Shown here: positions 1-8,928 of the stretch, in pieces
Layout: every line of letters begins with the position of its first letter
Numbering within the stretch: the first letter of the stretch is position 1
Source: CAWKEY01 sp963848675
Lineage (GTDB): Bacteria; Pseudomonadota; Gammaproteobacteria; Methylococcales; Methylomonadaceae
Direction of reading: 5' to 3'
DNA: 64,000 bases
Assembly: GCA_963848675.1 (NCBI GenBank)
Contig: CAWKEY010000045.1
Location: 1 to 64,000 of the forward strand
Program-made: the position numbers and the translations under genes
The notes under the pieces: model-generated
Told to the model about the DNA's origin: nothing
The model's database searches: none
The model's input: the letters and a program-made list of their open reading frames with translations, nothing else

Positions 1-185
1 GCGCCGGGCTCAAGCCAGCCTGGTCAGTAAGTATTGTTAGCAGGGATTGACAGCGCAAAAAATAACAGCGGTCATTTCCCCGGCATCAATGGACTAATAG
101 CCCCTTATTTTGGTATAGTCTGCGCAGTTGTGGCAGTTTTGGCCACGCGTTTTTGACACTCACCTTATCAATCTGGAGAAATTCT

Positions 186-1199
186 ATGCCAATTAAAGTT
201 GCAATCAATGGTTATGGGCGTATTGGACGCAATATCGTACGGGCCCTGTATGAATCCGGCCGTACCAATGAAATTCAAATTGTTGCAATCAATGATTTGG
301 GTGATTCCGAAACCAATGCCCACCTGACTCAATATGACTCAGTGCATGGAAAATTCCCTTATGAAGTAGCCGTTGATGGCGATTCCATTGTTATCAATGG
401 CGACAGAATCAAAGTGTTCTCCGAAAGAGATCCAGCCAAATTACCATGGGCCGATTTGGGCGTTGATGTCGTCCACGAATGTACCGGATTCTTCACCAGC
501 AAAGCCAAAGCTTCTGCCCATATCACGGCCGGCGCCAAAAAAGTCATTATTTCCGCACCGGGCGGCAATGATGTCGACGCCACCATCGTATTTGGCGTCA
601 ACCACACTACGCTAAAAGCATCCGATACTGTAATTTCGAACGCCTCCTGCACCACCAACTGTCTGGCGCCTTTGGTTAAACCGCTGCATGACGCCATTGG
701 CCTTGAAAGTGGTTTGATGACCACCATTCATTCGTATACCAATGACCAGGTTTTGACCGATGTTTATCATAGCGACCTGCGCCGCGCCCGTTCTGCCACT
801 CAATCCATGATTCCTACCAAAACCGGCGCGGCCGCTGCGGTTGGCCTGGTGTTACCTGAACTGAACGGCAAACTGGACGGCTTTGCCATGCGCGTGCCTA
901 CCATCAATGTTTCCGTGGTTGACCTGACCTTTCAGGCTTCCAGAAATACCAGCAAGGCGGAAATTGACGACATCCTGAAAGCGGCTGCTGCGGGCCCGTT
1001 AAAAGGCATTTTGGCGATCAACGAAAAACCGCTGGTTTCCATTGACTTTAATCACAACCCGGCATCCTCCATCTACGAAGCGCCATTAACCAAAGTGCTG
1101 AACGGCAGTCTAGTAAAAGTGCTGTCCTGGTACGACAACGAGTGGGGCTTCTCAAACCGTATGCTGGATACCACCATTGCTTTAGTCAATGCAAAATAA
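186..1199 (+). CDS. gap: Type I glyceraldehyde-3-phosphate dehydrogenase
   Basis: Catalyses reversible oxidation and phosphorylation of glyceraldehyde-3-phosphate to 1,3-bisphosphoglycerate in cytosolic glycolysis/gluconeogenesis. The 337-residue product has the Rossmann motif NGYGRIGR at residues 8-15, Asp37 in AINDLGD (an acidic residue there usually means NAD preference), the catalytic SNASCTTNC with Cys155, and the C-terminal WYDNEWGFSNRM motif. The ATG at 186 is preferred over an in-frame TTG at 153 because it follows GGAGA and begins the family-typical MPIKVAINGYG. It lies 15 bp before pyk in the same direction, so the two are probably one operon. A TATAGT at 114-119 could be the -10 element but has no good -35. 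Confidence 0.96.
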   Translation: MPIKVAINGYGRIGRNIVRALYESGRTNEIQIVAINDLGDSETNAHLTQYDSVHGKFPYEVAVDGDSIVINGDRIKVFSERDPAKLPWADLGVDVVHECTGFFTSKAKASAHITAGAKKVIISAPGGNDVDATIVFGVNHTTLKASDTVISNASCTTNCLAPLVKPLHDAIGLESGLMTTIHSYTNDQVLTDVYHSDLRRARSATQSMIPTKTGAAAAVGLVLPELNGKLDGFAMRVPTINVSVVDLTFQASRNTSKAEIDDILKAAAAGPLKGILAINEKPLVSIDFNHNPASSIYEAPLTKVLNGSLVKVLSWYDNEWGFSNRMLDTTIALVNAK

Positions 1200-1214
1200 C
1201 GGACTCAAACCATA

Positions 1215-2654
1215 ATGTTAAGAAGAACCAAAATTTTAGCCACACTGGGCCCTGCTACGGATAAGCCCGGTGTGCTTGAAGGTTTGTTTGATGCAGGTCT
1301 TGACGTCGTTCGCATGAATTTCTCGCACGGTTCGGCTCAAGATCATATCGATCGAGCCAACGCCGTGCGCGAGCTCAGCAAGAAAACCGGCCGGTTGGTG
1401 GGTATTCTTGCTGATCTGCAAGGCCCGAAAATTCGTATCGCCCGCTTTAAAGATACCAAAGTGTTGCTGAACGAAGGTCAGAGCTTTGCGCTGGACATTA
1501 ATCTTGACGAGAAGGCCGGCGATAACACCCAGGTTGGCATTACTTACGAACCACTGGCTCTGGAGGTCAGGCCTGGCAGCAGGCTGTTATTGGATGATGG
1601 CCGTATCGTCATGGATGTGGTCAATGTTGAAAACATGCGTGTGAATTGTACCGTTATCGTCGGCGGCGATCTGTCCAATAACAAGGGCATCAACCTGCTG
1701 GGCGGCGGTCTTTCTGCGGCGGCCTTAACCGATAAAGACAAGGAAGACATTCTGACCATCGCCAAAATGGGCGCTGATTATGTTGCGGTCTCGTTTCCCC
1801 GTTGCGCGGACGATCTGCACGAAGCGCGCCGCCTGTTGCGTGAAGCCGGCAGTGATGCAGGTATCATTGCCAAGGTTGAACGCGCCGAGGCTCTGGAGGT
1901 GATTGATGAAATTATTCTGGCCTCTGACGGCGTTATGGTTGCCCGTGGCGATCTTGGTGTTGAAATAGGCGATGCCAACTTGCCTGCTGTGCAAAAGCAA
2001 ATGATTAAACGCGCCCGCGAGCTTAATCGTGTGGCGATTACCGCGACCCAGATGATGGAATCGATGATAGACAATCCGATTCCTACCCGTGCGGAAGTTT
2101 TTGATGTGGCCAATGCGGTTTATGACGGCACTGATGCGATTATGCTATCGGCGGAAACGGCATCCGGCAAATACCCAGTGAAAGCCGTTGCCGCCATGGA
2201 CCGTATCTGCGTCGAGGCTGAAAAGCAGCGCAGCGTACGTGTTTCCGGGCATCGTCTCGATGCAGAATTTGAACGTGTTGATGAGGCGATTGCCATGTCC
2301 GCCATGTATATGGCCAACCATTCCAAAATCAATGGTATCGCGGCATTAACAGAATCGGGATCGACCCCGCTATGGATGTCCAGAATCAGCTCGGGCATTC
2401 CTATTTTTGCTTTCAGCAGCAGCCAAAAAACGCTGGGCAGAGTCACTTTATATCGTGGCGTATTTCCGTTTTACTTTACGCATGAAGCACAGGATCATGT
2501 CGAAGTGAATCGAGGTATTGTGAATGCTCTGAAAAAACGCGGCCAGGCGAAAGAGGGTGATAAATTCATTATTACCAAAGGCGACTTGACAGGCATGCAG
2601 GGCGGAACCAACGCACTCAAAGTCATCACAGTCGGCGAAGGCTTAACGCCTTAA
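1215..2654 (+). CDS. pyk: Pyruvate kinase
   Basis: Converts phosphoenolpyruvate and ADP to pyruvate and ATP, the last step of glycolysis. At 479 residues it has the usual length. Visible motifs are the N-terminal RRTKILATLGPATD, MNFSHGS, DLQGPKIRI, the active-site segment with AKVERAEAL and GVMVARGDLGVEIG, and ATQMMESMI. The C-terminal regulatory domain (about 345-479) is complete. It follows gap by 15 bp and is probably cotranscribed with it. It ends before a 13-bp perfect hairpin that separates it from convergent uvrD. I cannot tell the PykA from the PykF regulatory type. Confidence 0.95.
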   Translation: MLRRTKILATLGPATDKPGVLEGLFDAGLDVVRMNFSHGSAQDHIDRANAVRELSKKTGRLVGILADLQGPKIRIARFKDTKVLLNEGQSFALDINLDEKAGDNTQVGITYEPLALEVRPGSRLLLDDGRIVMDVVNVENMRVNCTVIVGGDLSNNKGINLLGGGLSAAALTDKDKEDILTIAKMGADYVAVSFPRCADDLHEARRLLREAGSDAGIIAKVERAEALEVIDEIILASDGVMVARGDLGVEIGDANLPAVQKQMIKRARELNRVAITATQMMESMIDNPIPTRAEVFDVANAVYDGTDAIMLSAETASGKYPVKAVAAMDRICVEAEKQRSVRVSGHRLDAEFERVDEAIAMSAMYMANHSKINGIAALTESGSTPLWMSRISSGIPIFAFSSSQKTLGRVTLYRGVFPFYFTHEAQDHVEVNRGIVNALKKRGQAKEGDKFIITKGDLTGMQGGTNALKVITVGEGLTP

Positions 2655-2667
2655 TTAGTCGAACCAC

Positions 2668-2705
2668 GGCGATGCTGCACCCAGAGACATGAGTGCAGCA
2701 TCGCC
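2668..2705. terminator. Hairpin between convergent pyk and uvrD
   Basis: GGCGATGCTGCAC at 2668-2680 is perfectly complementary to GTGCAGCATCGCC at 2693-2705, giving a 13-bp stem with a 12-nt loop. It sits between the stops of two convergent genes, so a bidirectional terminator is the natural reading. No clear T-run follows on either side. Confidence 0.55.
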
Positions 2706-2738
2706 TGCCCGCTTTGTATTTGGCTAACGTGGCTGCCG

Positions 2739-4904
2739 CTAAAGCACCTCTAGCGTGGCATAAGACAGCATCAGCCATTTAAGCCCCGCCGTTTTAAAAT
2801 TAATCTGCACTTTTTCCTGGGCGCCTTCGCCTTCCATTTGCAGCACCACGCCTTCGCCAAACTTGGCATGACGGACGCGCTGGCCCAGTTTATACGCATT
2901 TTGCGTGTACATGCTCGGGGCTCTCGGCGGAGTGGCCGTAACCGGTCGCGTCACATTAGCCCGCATTCTGACTTCCTGAATACAGGCTTCCGGCAGTTCG
3001 CGCAGAAAACGCGAGGGTCTTGGATAACTTTCACGGCCATATAGCCGCCGCGATTCGGCATAAGTCAGATACAATTGCTGCATGGCGCGGGTCATGCCGA
3101 CATAACAAAGTCTGCGCTCTTCTTCCAGTCTGCCGGGATCATCAACAGACTGCTGGGACGGAAACAGCCCCTCTTCCATGCCGACCAGAAAAACCAGTTT
3201 GAACTCCAGGCCTTTGGCAGAATGCAGGGTCATTAACTGTACGCAGTCTTCAAAGTCGTCTGCCTGCAGCTCGCCGGCTTCCAGGGCCGCATGCGCCAAA
3301 AACATATCCAGCTCGCTGAGCTGGTCCTCATTGTCTTCGGTAAAATCAAAAAGCCGCGCCGCGTTAACGAGCTCTTCCAGGTTTTCTGCTTTTTCCTCGC
3401 CTTTGTCGGCCTTGTCATTTTTATACTGTTCAAGCAGGCCGCTTTTTTCGATCACCAGTTGGACTTTTTCATAGAGCTCCAGGCCGTCGGCCTGTTCCGT
3501 CAGTTGCTGAATCAGATTTAAAAAACCTTTCAAGGCATTGATGGCGCGCGCACTAAGACGCCCCTGATTGATCAGTACGATAGCCGCCGCCCAAAGGGAA
3601 ATGCTGCGGTCGCGGGCCTGCAAACGAATATCGTCCAGGGTTTTGGCGCCTATCCCGCGCGTTGGCGTGTTAATCACGCGCTCAAACGAAGCGTCATCAT
3701 GACGGTTGGACATCAAACGCAAATAGGCCAGGGCATTTTTTATTTCTGCGCGGTCAAAGAAGCGCAGCCCGCCATAAACCCGGTAAGGTATGCCTGTGGC
3801 CATCAGCTTTTCTTCAAATTGCCGGGACTGGGCATTGGAACGATATAATATGGCGGCCTCGCTGCGTGCGCCGCCGCTATTGACCCAGGTTCTTATGCGC
3901 TCAACGACGAAATAGGCTTCGTCCTGCTCGTTAAAGGCGGCGTATAACGAAATCAGGTCGCCATCGCCCGAATCGGTCCACAGTTCTTTGCCCATGCGGC
4001 CTTCATTGTTGGCGATAACGGTATTGGCGGCCTTGAGAATGTTGCCTGTCGAGCGGTAATTCTGCTCCAGCTTGACGACTTGATGATTCGGGTAATGTTT
4101 TTGGAAGCTGTAGATATTCTCGATTTTCGCGCCGCGCCAGCCGTAAATGGACTGATCATCATCGCCGACCACAAAGAGATTATCCTTGCCCGTAGTCAAT
4201 AGGCGCAGCCAGGCGTATTGAATGGTGTTGGTATCCTGAAATTCATCCACATGCACTTGCCTGAAACGTTGTTGATAAAACTCCAGGACATCGGCGTTGT
4301 CGCGTAACAATTCATGCGCCCTCAGCAACAGCTCGGCAAAATCCACTAGGCCCGAGCGGTCACACAGTTCTTCGTAGGCGCGGTATATGGTCAGCAGCTG
4401 GCGCTGATACACGTCGCCGGTATCGGCCATGTGCCGGGCCCGGATGCCTTCATCCTTTTGCGCGTTGATAGCCCATTGCACCTGTTTGGGCGGCCATTTG
4501 GCCTCATCCAGGTTGAGCGTGTTCAGCAAGCGTTTGATGACTCTTAACTGATCGGCCGAATCCATCACCTGAAACGTGTCAGGCAGCTTCGCCTGTTTTG
4601 CATGACGCCTTAACAACCGGTGCGCCAGTCCGTGAAAAGTGCCGATCCACATGGTGTGCGCCGGCATGTTCAGCAGCGCTTCGATGCGGCCGCGCATTTC
4701 CTTGGCCGCCTTGTTGGTGAAGGTGACCGCCAGAATGCTGTGTGGTGACAAACCTTCCACTTGAATCTGCCAGGCGATTCGGTGCACCAGTACCCGGGTT
4801 TTGCCGCTGCCGGCGCCAGCCAGAACCAGCATGGCCTGGGACGGTGCAGAAACCGCCAGACGCTGGCTATCGTTTAAAGGGTTTATGATTTTTGTAATAT
4901 CCAC
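2739..4904 (-). CDS. uvrD: DNA helicase II, UvrD
   Basis: Superfamily 1 3'-to-5' helicase that acts in nucleotide excision repair (releasing UvrC and the excised oligonucleotide) and methyl-directed mismatch repair. The 721-residue product matches the family length. Motifs in order: Q-motif LNDSQRLAV, Walker A LAGAGSGKTRVL, VTFTNKAAKEM, VDEFQDTN, GDDDQSIYGWRGA, QNYRST, LMTLHSAKGLEF and YVGMTRA. The C-terminal Tudor-like tail (LGQRVRHAKFGEGVVL) is typical of UvrD/PcrA rather than Rep. It is convergent with gap-pyk and divergent from the small membrane gene at 5008. Confidence 0.95.
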   Translation of the reverse strand: MDITKIINPLNDSQRLAVSAPSQAMLVLAGAGSGKTRVLVHRIAWQIQVEGLSPHSILAVTFTNKAAKEMRGRIEALLNMPAHTMWIGTFHGLAHRLLRRHAKQAKLPDTFQVMDSADQLRVIKRLLNTLNLDEAKWPPKQVQWAINAQKDEGIRARHMADTGDVYQRQLLTIYRAYEELCDRSGLVDFAELLLRAHELLRDNADVLEFYQQRFRQVHVDEFQDTNTIQYAWLRLLTTGKDNLFVVGDDDQSIYGWRGAKIENIYSFQKHYPNHQVVKLEQNYRSTGNILKAANTVIANNEGRMGKELWTDSGDGDLISLYAAFNEQDEAYFVVERIRTWVNSGGARSEAAILYRSNAQSRQFEEKLMATGIPYRVYGGLRFFDRAEIKNALAYLRLMSNRHDDASFERVINTPTRGIGAKTLDDIRLQARDRSISLWAAAIVLINQGRLSARAINALKGFLNLIQQLTEQADGLELYEKVQLVIEKSGLLEQYKNDKADKGEEKAENLEELVNAARLFDFTEDNEDQLSELDMFLAHAALEAGELQADDFEDCVQLMTLHSAKGLEFKLVFLVGMEEGLFPSQQSVDDPGRLEEERRLCYVGMTRAMQQLYLTYAESRRLYGRESYPRPSRFLRELPEACIQEVRMRANVTRPVTATPPRAPSMYTQNAYKLGQRVRHAKFGEGVVLQMEGEGAQEKVQINFKTAGLKWLMLSYATLEVL

Positions 4905-5007
4905 ATGTTACCGCTTGCACATTTTTTGGAGCTGTGTATATTTGTTGCATATTTTTCAATGGCAAACCGCTTTTGCTTTGCCGCAACTACACAGAGGGTT
5001 TTATAAG

Positions 5008-5250
5008 ATGAATTTTGATTATAAGCGTTTGATTAAGTTTGAACACAACATTGGTGAGAAAGAAAAAAAACAGCGCATGGCCGGTGGAGTCGCGCTGATG
5101 ATTATTTCTATTTTTACCGCCAAAATTGCCTTATTGCTGATCGGCTTGATCCTGGTTGCTACCGGCTATTCAGGCTGGTGCCCAGCCTATTCCGGGTTTG
5201 GTAAAAATACCTGTGGAACTGGCGGCGAGCCGGAGTCGACCAGCAACTAA
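5008..5250 (+). CDS. Small DUF2892/YgaP-like inner membrane protein
   Basis: An 80-residue protein with a charged N-terminus (to about residue 24), two hydrophobic segments (about 25-42 and 43-56) and a C-terminal WCPAYSGFGKNTCG motif. The two short helices followed by W-C-P-x-Y and a second Cys are typical of the DUF2892 family, whose function is unknown. An in-frame ORF extends upstream into uvrD, but the ATG at 5008, preceded by AGAGGG, gives the family-like protein. It is followed by a strong hairpin and convergent fxsA. Confidence 0.75.
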   Translation: MNFDYKRLIKFEHNIGEKEKKQRMAGGVALMIISIFTAKIALLLIGLILVATGYSGWCPAYSGFGKNTCGTGGEPESTSN

Positions 5251-5260
5251 GCCCGTAGCT

Positions 5261-5300
5261 CAAGGTTCAAAATTGGCATGTTACGCCACCTTGAACCTTG
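5261..5300. terminator. Bidirectional hairpin between convergent genes
   Basis: CAAGGTTCAA at 5261-5270 pairs perfectly with TTGAACCTTG at 5291-5300, and the loop contains a further TGGC/GCCA pairing. It lies just after the DUF2892-like gene and just before the stop of convergent fxsA. On the plus strand it is followed by a T-rich stretch. Confidence 0.6.
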
Positions 5301-5308
5301 CAGCTTAT

Positions 5309-5746
5309 TTATTCTTCCTTCCGAAACTCACCTTCCAGCACATCCTTTTCTGTTCGAACCGGGCGCTGAAACGGGCCACCGGCCTGAATAAGATGATGTT
5401 CGATGACATACTGGGCTATTTTTCTGCGCAATTGAGGGATCAGGCAGGCAAAGCCCATGACATCGGTCACAAAGCCGGGCGTCAGCAATAAGGCGCCGCC
5501 CACCAGCAAGATCGGGCCTTCTATCATTTCATAAGCAGGCAGGCTGCCTTGCGCCAGGCTCGCCTGAAAGCGATGCCAGGTCGCAAAACCTTGCTGCCGC
5601 AATAGCCAGGCGCCCAGCACGGCGGAAAAAACCACTAAAAAAATAGTCGGGAAAGCGCCGATAATCGCGCCTACCTGGATCAGCAAATAGATTTCTATAA
5701 AAGGAATAATCAGAAAACACAGAAACATTATTTGGAAAATTTTCAT
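5309..5746 (-). CDS. fxsA: FxsA family membrane protein
   Basis: A 145-residue inner membrane protein of the FxsA/YtzA family, known in E. coli for suppressing F-plasmid exclusion of phage T7 when overproduced; its normal role is unclear. The N-terminus has hydrophobic segments (about 1-20 and 22-45) containing IPFIEIYLLIQVG, then the conserved GPILLVGGALLLTPGFVTD segment, then a basic/acidic tail. The ATG at 5746 is chosen over an upstream GTG that adds three residues. It is divergent from cutA; fxsA near cutA/dsbD is a known gammaproteobacterial neighbourhood. Confidence 0.85.
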   Translation of the reverse strand: MKIFQIMFLCFLIIPFIEIYLLIQVGAIIGAFPTIFLVVFSAVLGAWLLRQQGFATWHRFQASLAQGSLPAYEMIEGPILLVGGALLLTPGFVTDVMGFACLIPQLRRKIAQYVIEHHLIQAGGPFQRPVRTEKDVLEGEFRKEE

Positions 5747-5847
5747 CGCTAGCACTCGAACCGTAAAAGACCATGCTCACAATATAAGGGCAATATGGTT
5801 TAATTTCTAGGATAATATCGCAGCTTCTATCATTGTGATCCCTAAAA

Positions 5848-6174
5848 ATGCCTGCTTGCCATCAAATAATCCTGTGTACCTGTCCCGACCAGGGCACTGC
5901 CGAAAAAATTGCCCGTGTTTTGATCGCAGACCATTTGGCCGCCTGCGTGAATATTTTGCCCGGTATTCTGTCTGTGTATGCATGGCAAGGGCAGATCGAA
6001 TCGGCCCACGAACATCTGCTGCTGATTAAATCCGATAAAGACCGCTATGCGGCCATTGAATCGGCCATAACAGCCAGTCACCCTTACGAGTTGCCTGAAA
6101 TCATAGCCGTTGATATTGAAAACGGCTTACCCGAATACCTGAATTGGATAGACTCATGCCTCTCTTCAAAATAA
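5848..6174 (+). CDS. cutA: Divalent-cation tolerance protein CutA
   Basis: A 108-residue CutA1-type protein, a small ferredoxin-like-fold cytosolic trimer related to PII proteins and linked to copper/divalent-ion tolerance. Visible signatures are the N-terminal IILCTCPDQGTAEKIAR, the central ACVNILPGILSVYAWQG, and the C-terminal SHPYELPEIIAVDIENG followed by YLNWI. Its 3' end overlaps the dsbD start by 19 bp, so translation is probably coupled, as in the cutA-dsbD order of enterobacteria. Confidence 0.93.
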   Translation: MPACHQIILCTCPDQGTAEKIARVLIADHLAACVNILPGILSVYAWQGQIESAHEHLLLIKSDKDRYAAIESAITASHPYELPEIIAVDIENGLPEYLNWIDSCLSSK

Positions 6175-8381
6175 TTCTGCTGTGTCTTATAGCCCTTAGC
6201 CATCAGCCAGCCTTGGCGCTGGGCGATGACGATTTATTGCCGCCCGAGCAGGCCTTCAATATTTCTGCACGGGCCGTTTCTGCCGGTCAGCTTGAAGTGT
6301 CCTGGGCAATTGCCGATGGTTATTATCTGTACCGCAACAAAATACATTTTGAGTCCAAAACCGGGTTAGTCCGGTTAGGCGAGCCGGTTTTTCCAGCAGG
6401 CGAAATCAAACACGATGAGTCTTTTGGCGATCTGGTGATTTATCGCAACAAGGTTAAAATTCTCGTGCCTTTGTCAGCGACTGACGGCGTGCCTTCCATG
6501 GCGCTTCTGGTGCAGTATCAGGGCTGTGCCGACCGGGGTATTTGTTACCCGCCACAGAAAACCATGCGGGACATTAAACTGCCTGCGCAAACCGCGGCAA
6601 CCGCCGATCCGCTCAGCCTGCTAGGTAAAGTCAGTCAAGGCTTGAAGCTTAATCTCTTTGACGACGAATTATTGCCGCCGGAACAGGCTTTTCAGTTTTT
6701 TGCATCAGTAAGCGACGCCCATACGCTGCATGTCAACTGGCATATTGCCGGCGGCTATTATCTGTACCGGGAAAAAATTCAGTTTGAATTGCTCGACACC
6801 GACGGCATGCAACTGGGCGCTTACAGCATTCCGCGCGGCACACCTAAACTCGATGAAGCCTTTGGCCAGGTTGAAATCTTTCATAAGGAACTAGGCTTTG
6901 ACCTGCCTGTTGTGCGCTCAAACTTGTCCGCGCAAACCGTTGTCCTGCAGGCGAAATACCAGGGCTGCGCCGACCGGGGCGTTTGCTATCCTCCAATGAG
7001 CGCTAAGATCAGCCTTGATCTGCCGGCAACGACGATGAAAGTCCCGCCTGTTGTCGCCAGCGCCTCACCGGCAGCGGTGCTTTCCGAGCAGGATCAAATC
7101 GTGCAATCCTTGCAGCACGATTCATTCTGGGTAACGCTGCTCAGCTTCTTCGGCTTTGGTCTGCTGTTATCGATTACCCCGTGCATCTTCCCGATGATTC
7201 CGATTTTATCGGGCATTATTGTCGGGCATCGCCACATCACCACCGGGCGGGCTTTCATGCTGTCGCTGAGTTATGTGCTGGCTTCGGCTGCTACCTACAT
7301 GGTGTTTGGCATCCTCGCGGCTTTGTTCGGCAGCAATTTGCAGACCACTTTTCAGCAGCCCTGGATTATCGGATTGTTCAGCGCCGTTTTCGTGCTGCTG
7401 TCATTGTCCATGTTTGGCTTTTATCATCTGGAACTTCCCAAGGTGCTGCAACTCAAGCTGCATAACTCCAGCGAAAGGCACCGGGATGGTTCGCTGCTGG
7501 GAGCGGCCATTATGGGTTCATTATCCTCGCTGATTGTCGGTCCCTGTGTTGCCGCGCCGCTGGCCGGGGCGCTGATGTATATTGGCCGGACCGGCGATAC
7601 CATATTAGGCGGCAGCGCGCTGTTTGTGATGGCGCTGGGTATGGGCGTGCCGCTGCTGTTATTGGGCGCTTCGGCCGGAAAACTGTTGCCTAAAGCCGGC
7701 AACTGGCTAAATTCGACCAAAGCCGTGTTCGGAGTGATCATGCTGGCGGTTGCGGTGTGGATGTTGTCGCGTATTTTACCGGCCACGATTATCATGCTGC
7801 TGTGGGCCATGCTGCTGATTCTTCCGGCTATTTACCTGAGCGCCGTTGATCCGTTGCCGCCTGACAGCTCTGGCTGGCGCAAGCTGTGGAAAGGCGTCGG
7901 CCTGATGATGCTCGCCTATGGTCTGTTACTGTTAATCGGTGTCAGTCTGGGCAACAGCAATCCCTTAAAACCCCTGCAAGGCTTGGCTATAAGTCCGGCG
8001 CAGGCGGCAGAGCAGGGCATTCGCTTTACCAGAGTGTCGTCACTGGCGGAACTGGAAACCAGAATTGAGCAGGCGCATGCCAATAAACAGCCAGTGATGC
8101 TGGATTTTTATGCCGACTGGTGCATTTCCTGCAAGGAAATGGAGGCATCTACCTTTGCCGATCCTGCCGTAAAACAAGCGCTTGCGGGTTTTGTAGTGCT
8201 GCAGGCGGATGTCAGTAAAAATTCGGAGGAGGATAAGGCACTGCTGGCGAAATTCAAGCTGATCGGACCACCGGCCGTTTTGTTCTTTGCTGACGGTCAA
8301 CAGGAAAACCCGGCGCTCCGGGTCATCGGCTTTCAGGATGCTGAAACCTTTATTGACAGCCTGCAGCGGGTGCAGCCATGA
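6156..8381 (+). CDS. dsbD: Thiol:disulfide interchange protein DsbD with duplicated alpha domain
   Basis: Moves reducing equivalents from cytosolic thioredoxin across the inner membrane to periplasmic thiol proteins such as DsbC and TlpA/CcmG types. The product is 741 residues against roughly 565 in E. coli. After a signal peptide (about 1-22) there are two similar periplasmic alpha domains, at about 27-143 and 172-290. Each opens with DD-x-LLPPEQAF and contains GYYLYR and QGCADRG(I/V)CYPP (Cys124/130 and Cys271/277). A membrane domain of about eight helices starts near 321 with TPCIFPMIP (Cys343), and a C-terminal thioredoxin domain has DWCISCKEM. The ATG at 6156 gives a proper signal peptide. 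The stop overlaps the next ATG (ATGA). Confidence 0.94.
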   Translation: MPLFKIILLCLIALSHQPALALGDDDLLPPEQAFNISARAVSAGQLEVSWAIADGYYLYRNKIHFESKTGLVRLGEPVFPAGEIKHDESFGDLVIYRNKVKILVPLSATDGVPSMALLVQYQGCADRGICYPPQKTMRDIKLPAQTAATADPLSLLGKVSQGLKLNLFDDELLPPEQAFQFFASVSDAHTLHVNWHIAGGYYLYREKIQFELLDTDGMQLGAYSIPRGTPKLDEAFGQVEIFHKELGFDLPVVRSNLSAQTVVLQAKYQGCADRGVCYPPMSAKISLDLPATTMKVPPVVASASPAAVLSEQDQIVQSLQHDSFWVTLLSFFGFGLLLSITPCIFPMIPILSGIIVGHRHITTGRAFMLSLSYVLASAATYMVFGILAALFGSNLQTTFQQPWIIGLFSAVFVLLSLSMFGFYHLELPKVLQLKLHNSSERHRDGSLLGAAIMGSLSSLIVGPCVAAPLAGALMYIGRTGDTILGGSALFVMALGMGVPLLLLGASAGKLLPKAGNWLNSTKAVFGVIMLAVAVWMLSRILPATIIMLLWAMLLILPAIYLSAVDPLPPDSSGWRKLWKGVGLMMLAYGLLLLIGVSLGNSNPLKPLQGLAISPAQAAEQGIRFTRVSSLAELETRIEQAHANKQPVMLDFYADWCISCKEMEASTFADPAVKQALAGFVVLQADVSKNSEEDKALLAKFKLIGPPAVLFFADGQQENPALRVIGFQDAETFIDSLQRVQP

Positions 8382-8894
8382 AACAGGCCGCATTGATTAT
8401 TATTGCCGCGGCCATTGCCCTGGCGGCGGGCATAAGCGTCAGGCGTTTATCAACGCCGGTCATGGATTCAAGGCCGTCTACGCTAATAGACTTTAGTCTG
8501 CCCGATGATGTCAGGCGATCAGCGTAATGTTTCAGAGTGGCAGGGCAAGATTCTGGTTATTAATTTCTGGGCCACCTGGTGCCCGCCTTGCCGCAAAGAA
8601 ATCCCTGAATTTGTGGCTTTGCAGGAACAATATGGCGACAAAGGCCTGCAGTTTGTCGGCATTGCCATAGAAGACCGGGAGCCGGTAAGCGAGTACCTGA
8701 ACACGATCAAGATCAACTATCCAATTTTAATTGGCGGTGACAAAGGCATAGCATTAGCCCAGCAACTGGGCAATATTATTAACGCTGTGCCGTTCACCAT
8801 CGTCGTCAATCCCCAAGGCCAGGTCATCCACCGGCAGCCGGGCGAGTTTTCCAGGGAGAAAGTCCTGGAAATCATCAGCCCACTGATGCGGTGA
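8378..8894 (+). pseudogene. TlpA/ResA-type thioredoxin lipoprotein-like gene, frameshifted
   Basis: The ATG at 8378 overlaps the dsbD stop (ATGA) and encodes a membrane anchor (KQAALIIIAAAIALAAG) then LIDFSLPDD before a TAA at about 8525. In the +1 frame from about 8505 the protein resumes as SGDQRNVSEWQGK and NFWATWCPPCRKEIPEF, a complete thioredoxin-fold domain with a WCPPC redox site, to 8894. One extra base near 8505 explains the break: reading ...LPD then MSGDQ restores a normal TlpA junction. It is either a pseudogene or a sequencing error. An intact product would be a periplasmic thiol reductase or oxidant partner fed by DsbD. Translation could also start internally at 8505 but would give a domain without an export signal. 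Confidence 0.8.
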
Positions 8895-8928
8895 TGAGGC
8901 GAGACAGGAAGATCACGCTCTGAGCCGC

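Noticed and set aside
5251..5300. GCCCGTAGCTCA followed by GGTTCAA looks like a tRNA.
   Set aside because: The segment is a simple 10-bp hairpin between convergent genes; no acceptor, anticodon or T-arm can be drawn.
8490..8530. Programmed frameshift in the TlpA-like gene.
   Set aside because: No slippery heptamer or downstream pseudoknot is evident; a simple one-base insertion explains it better.
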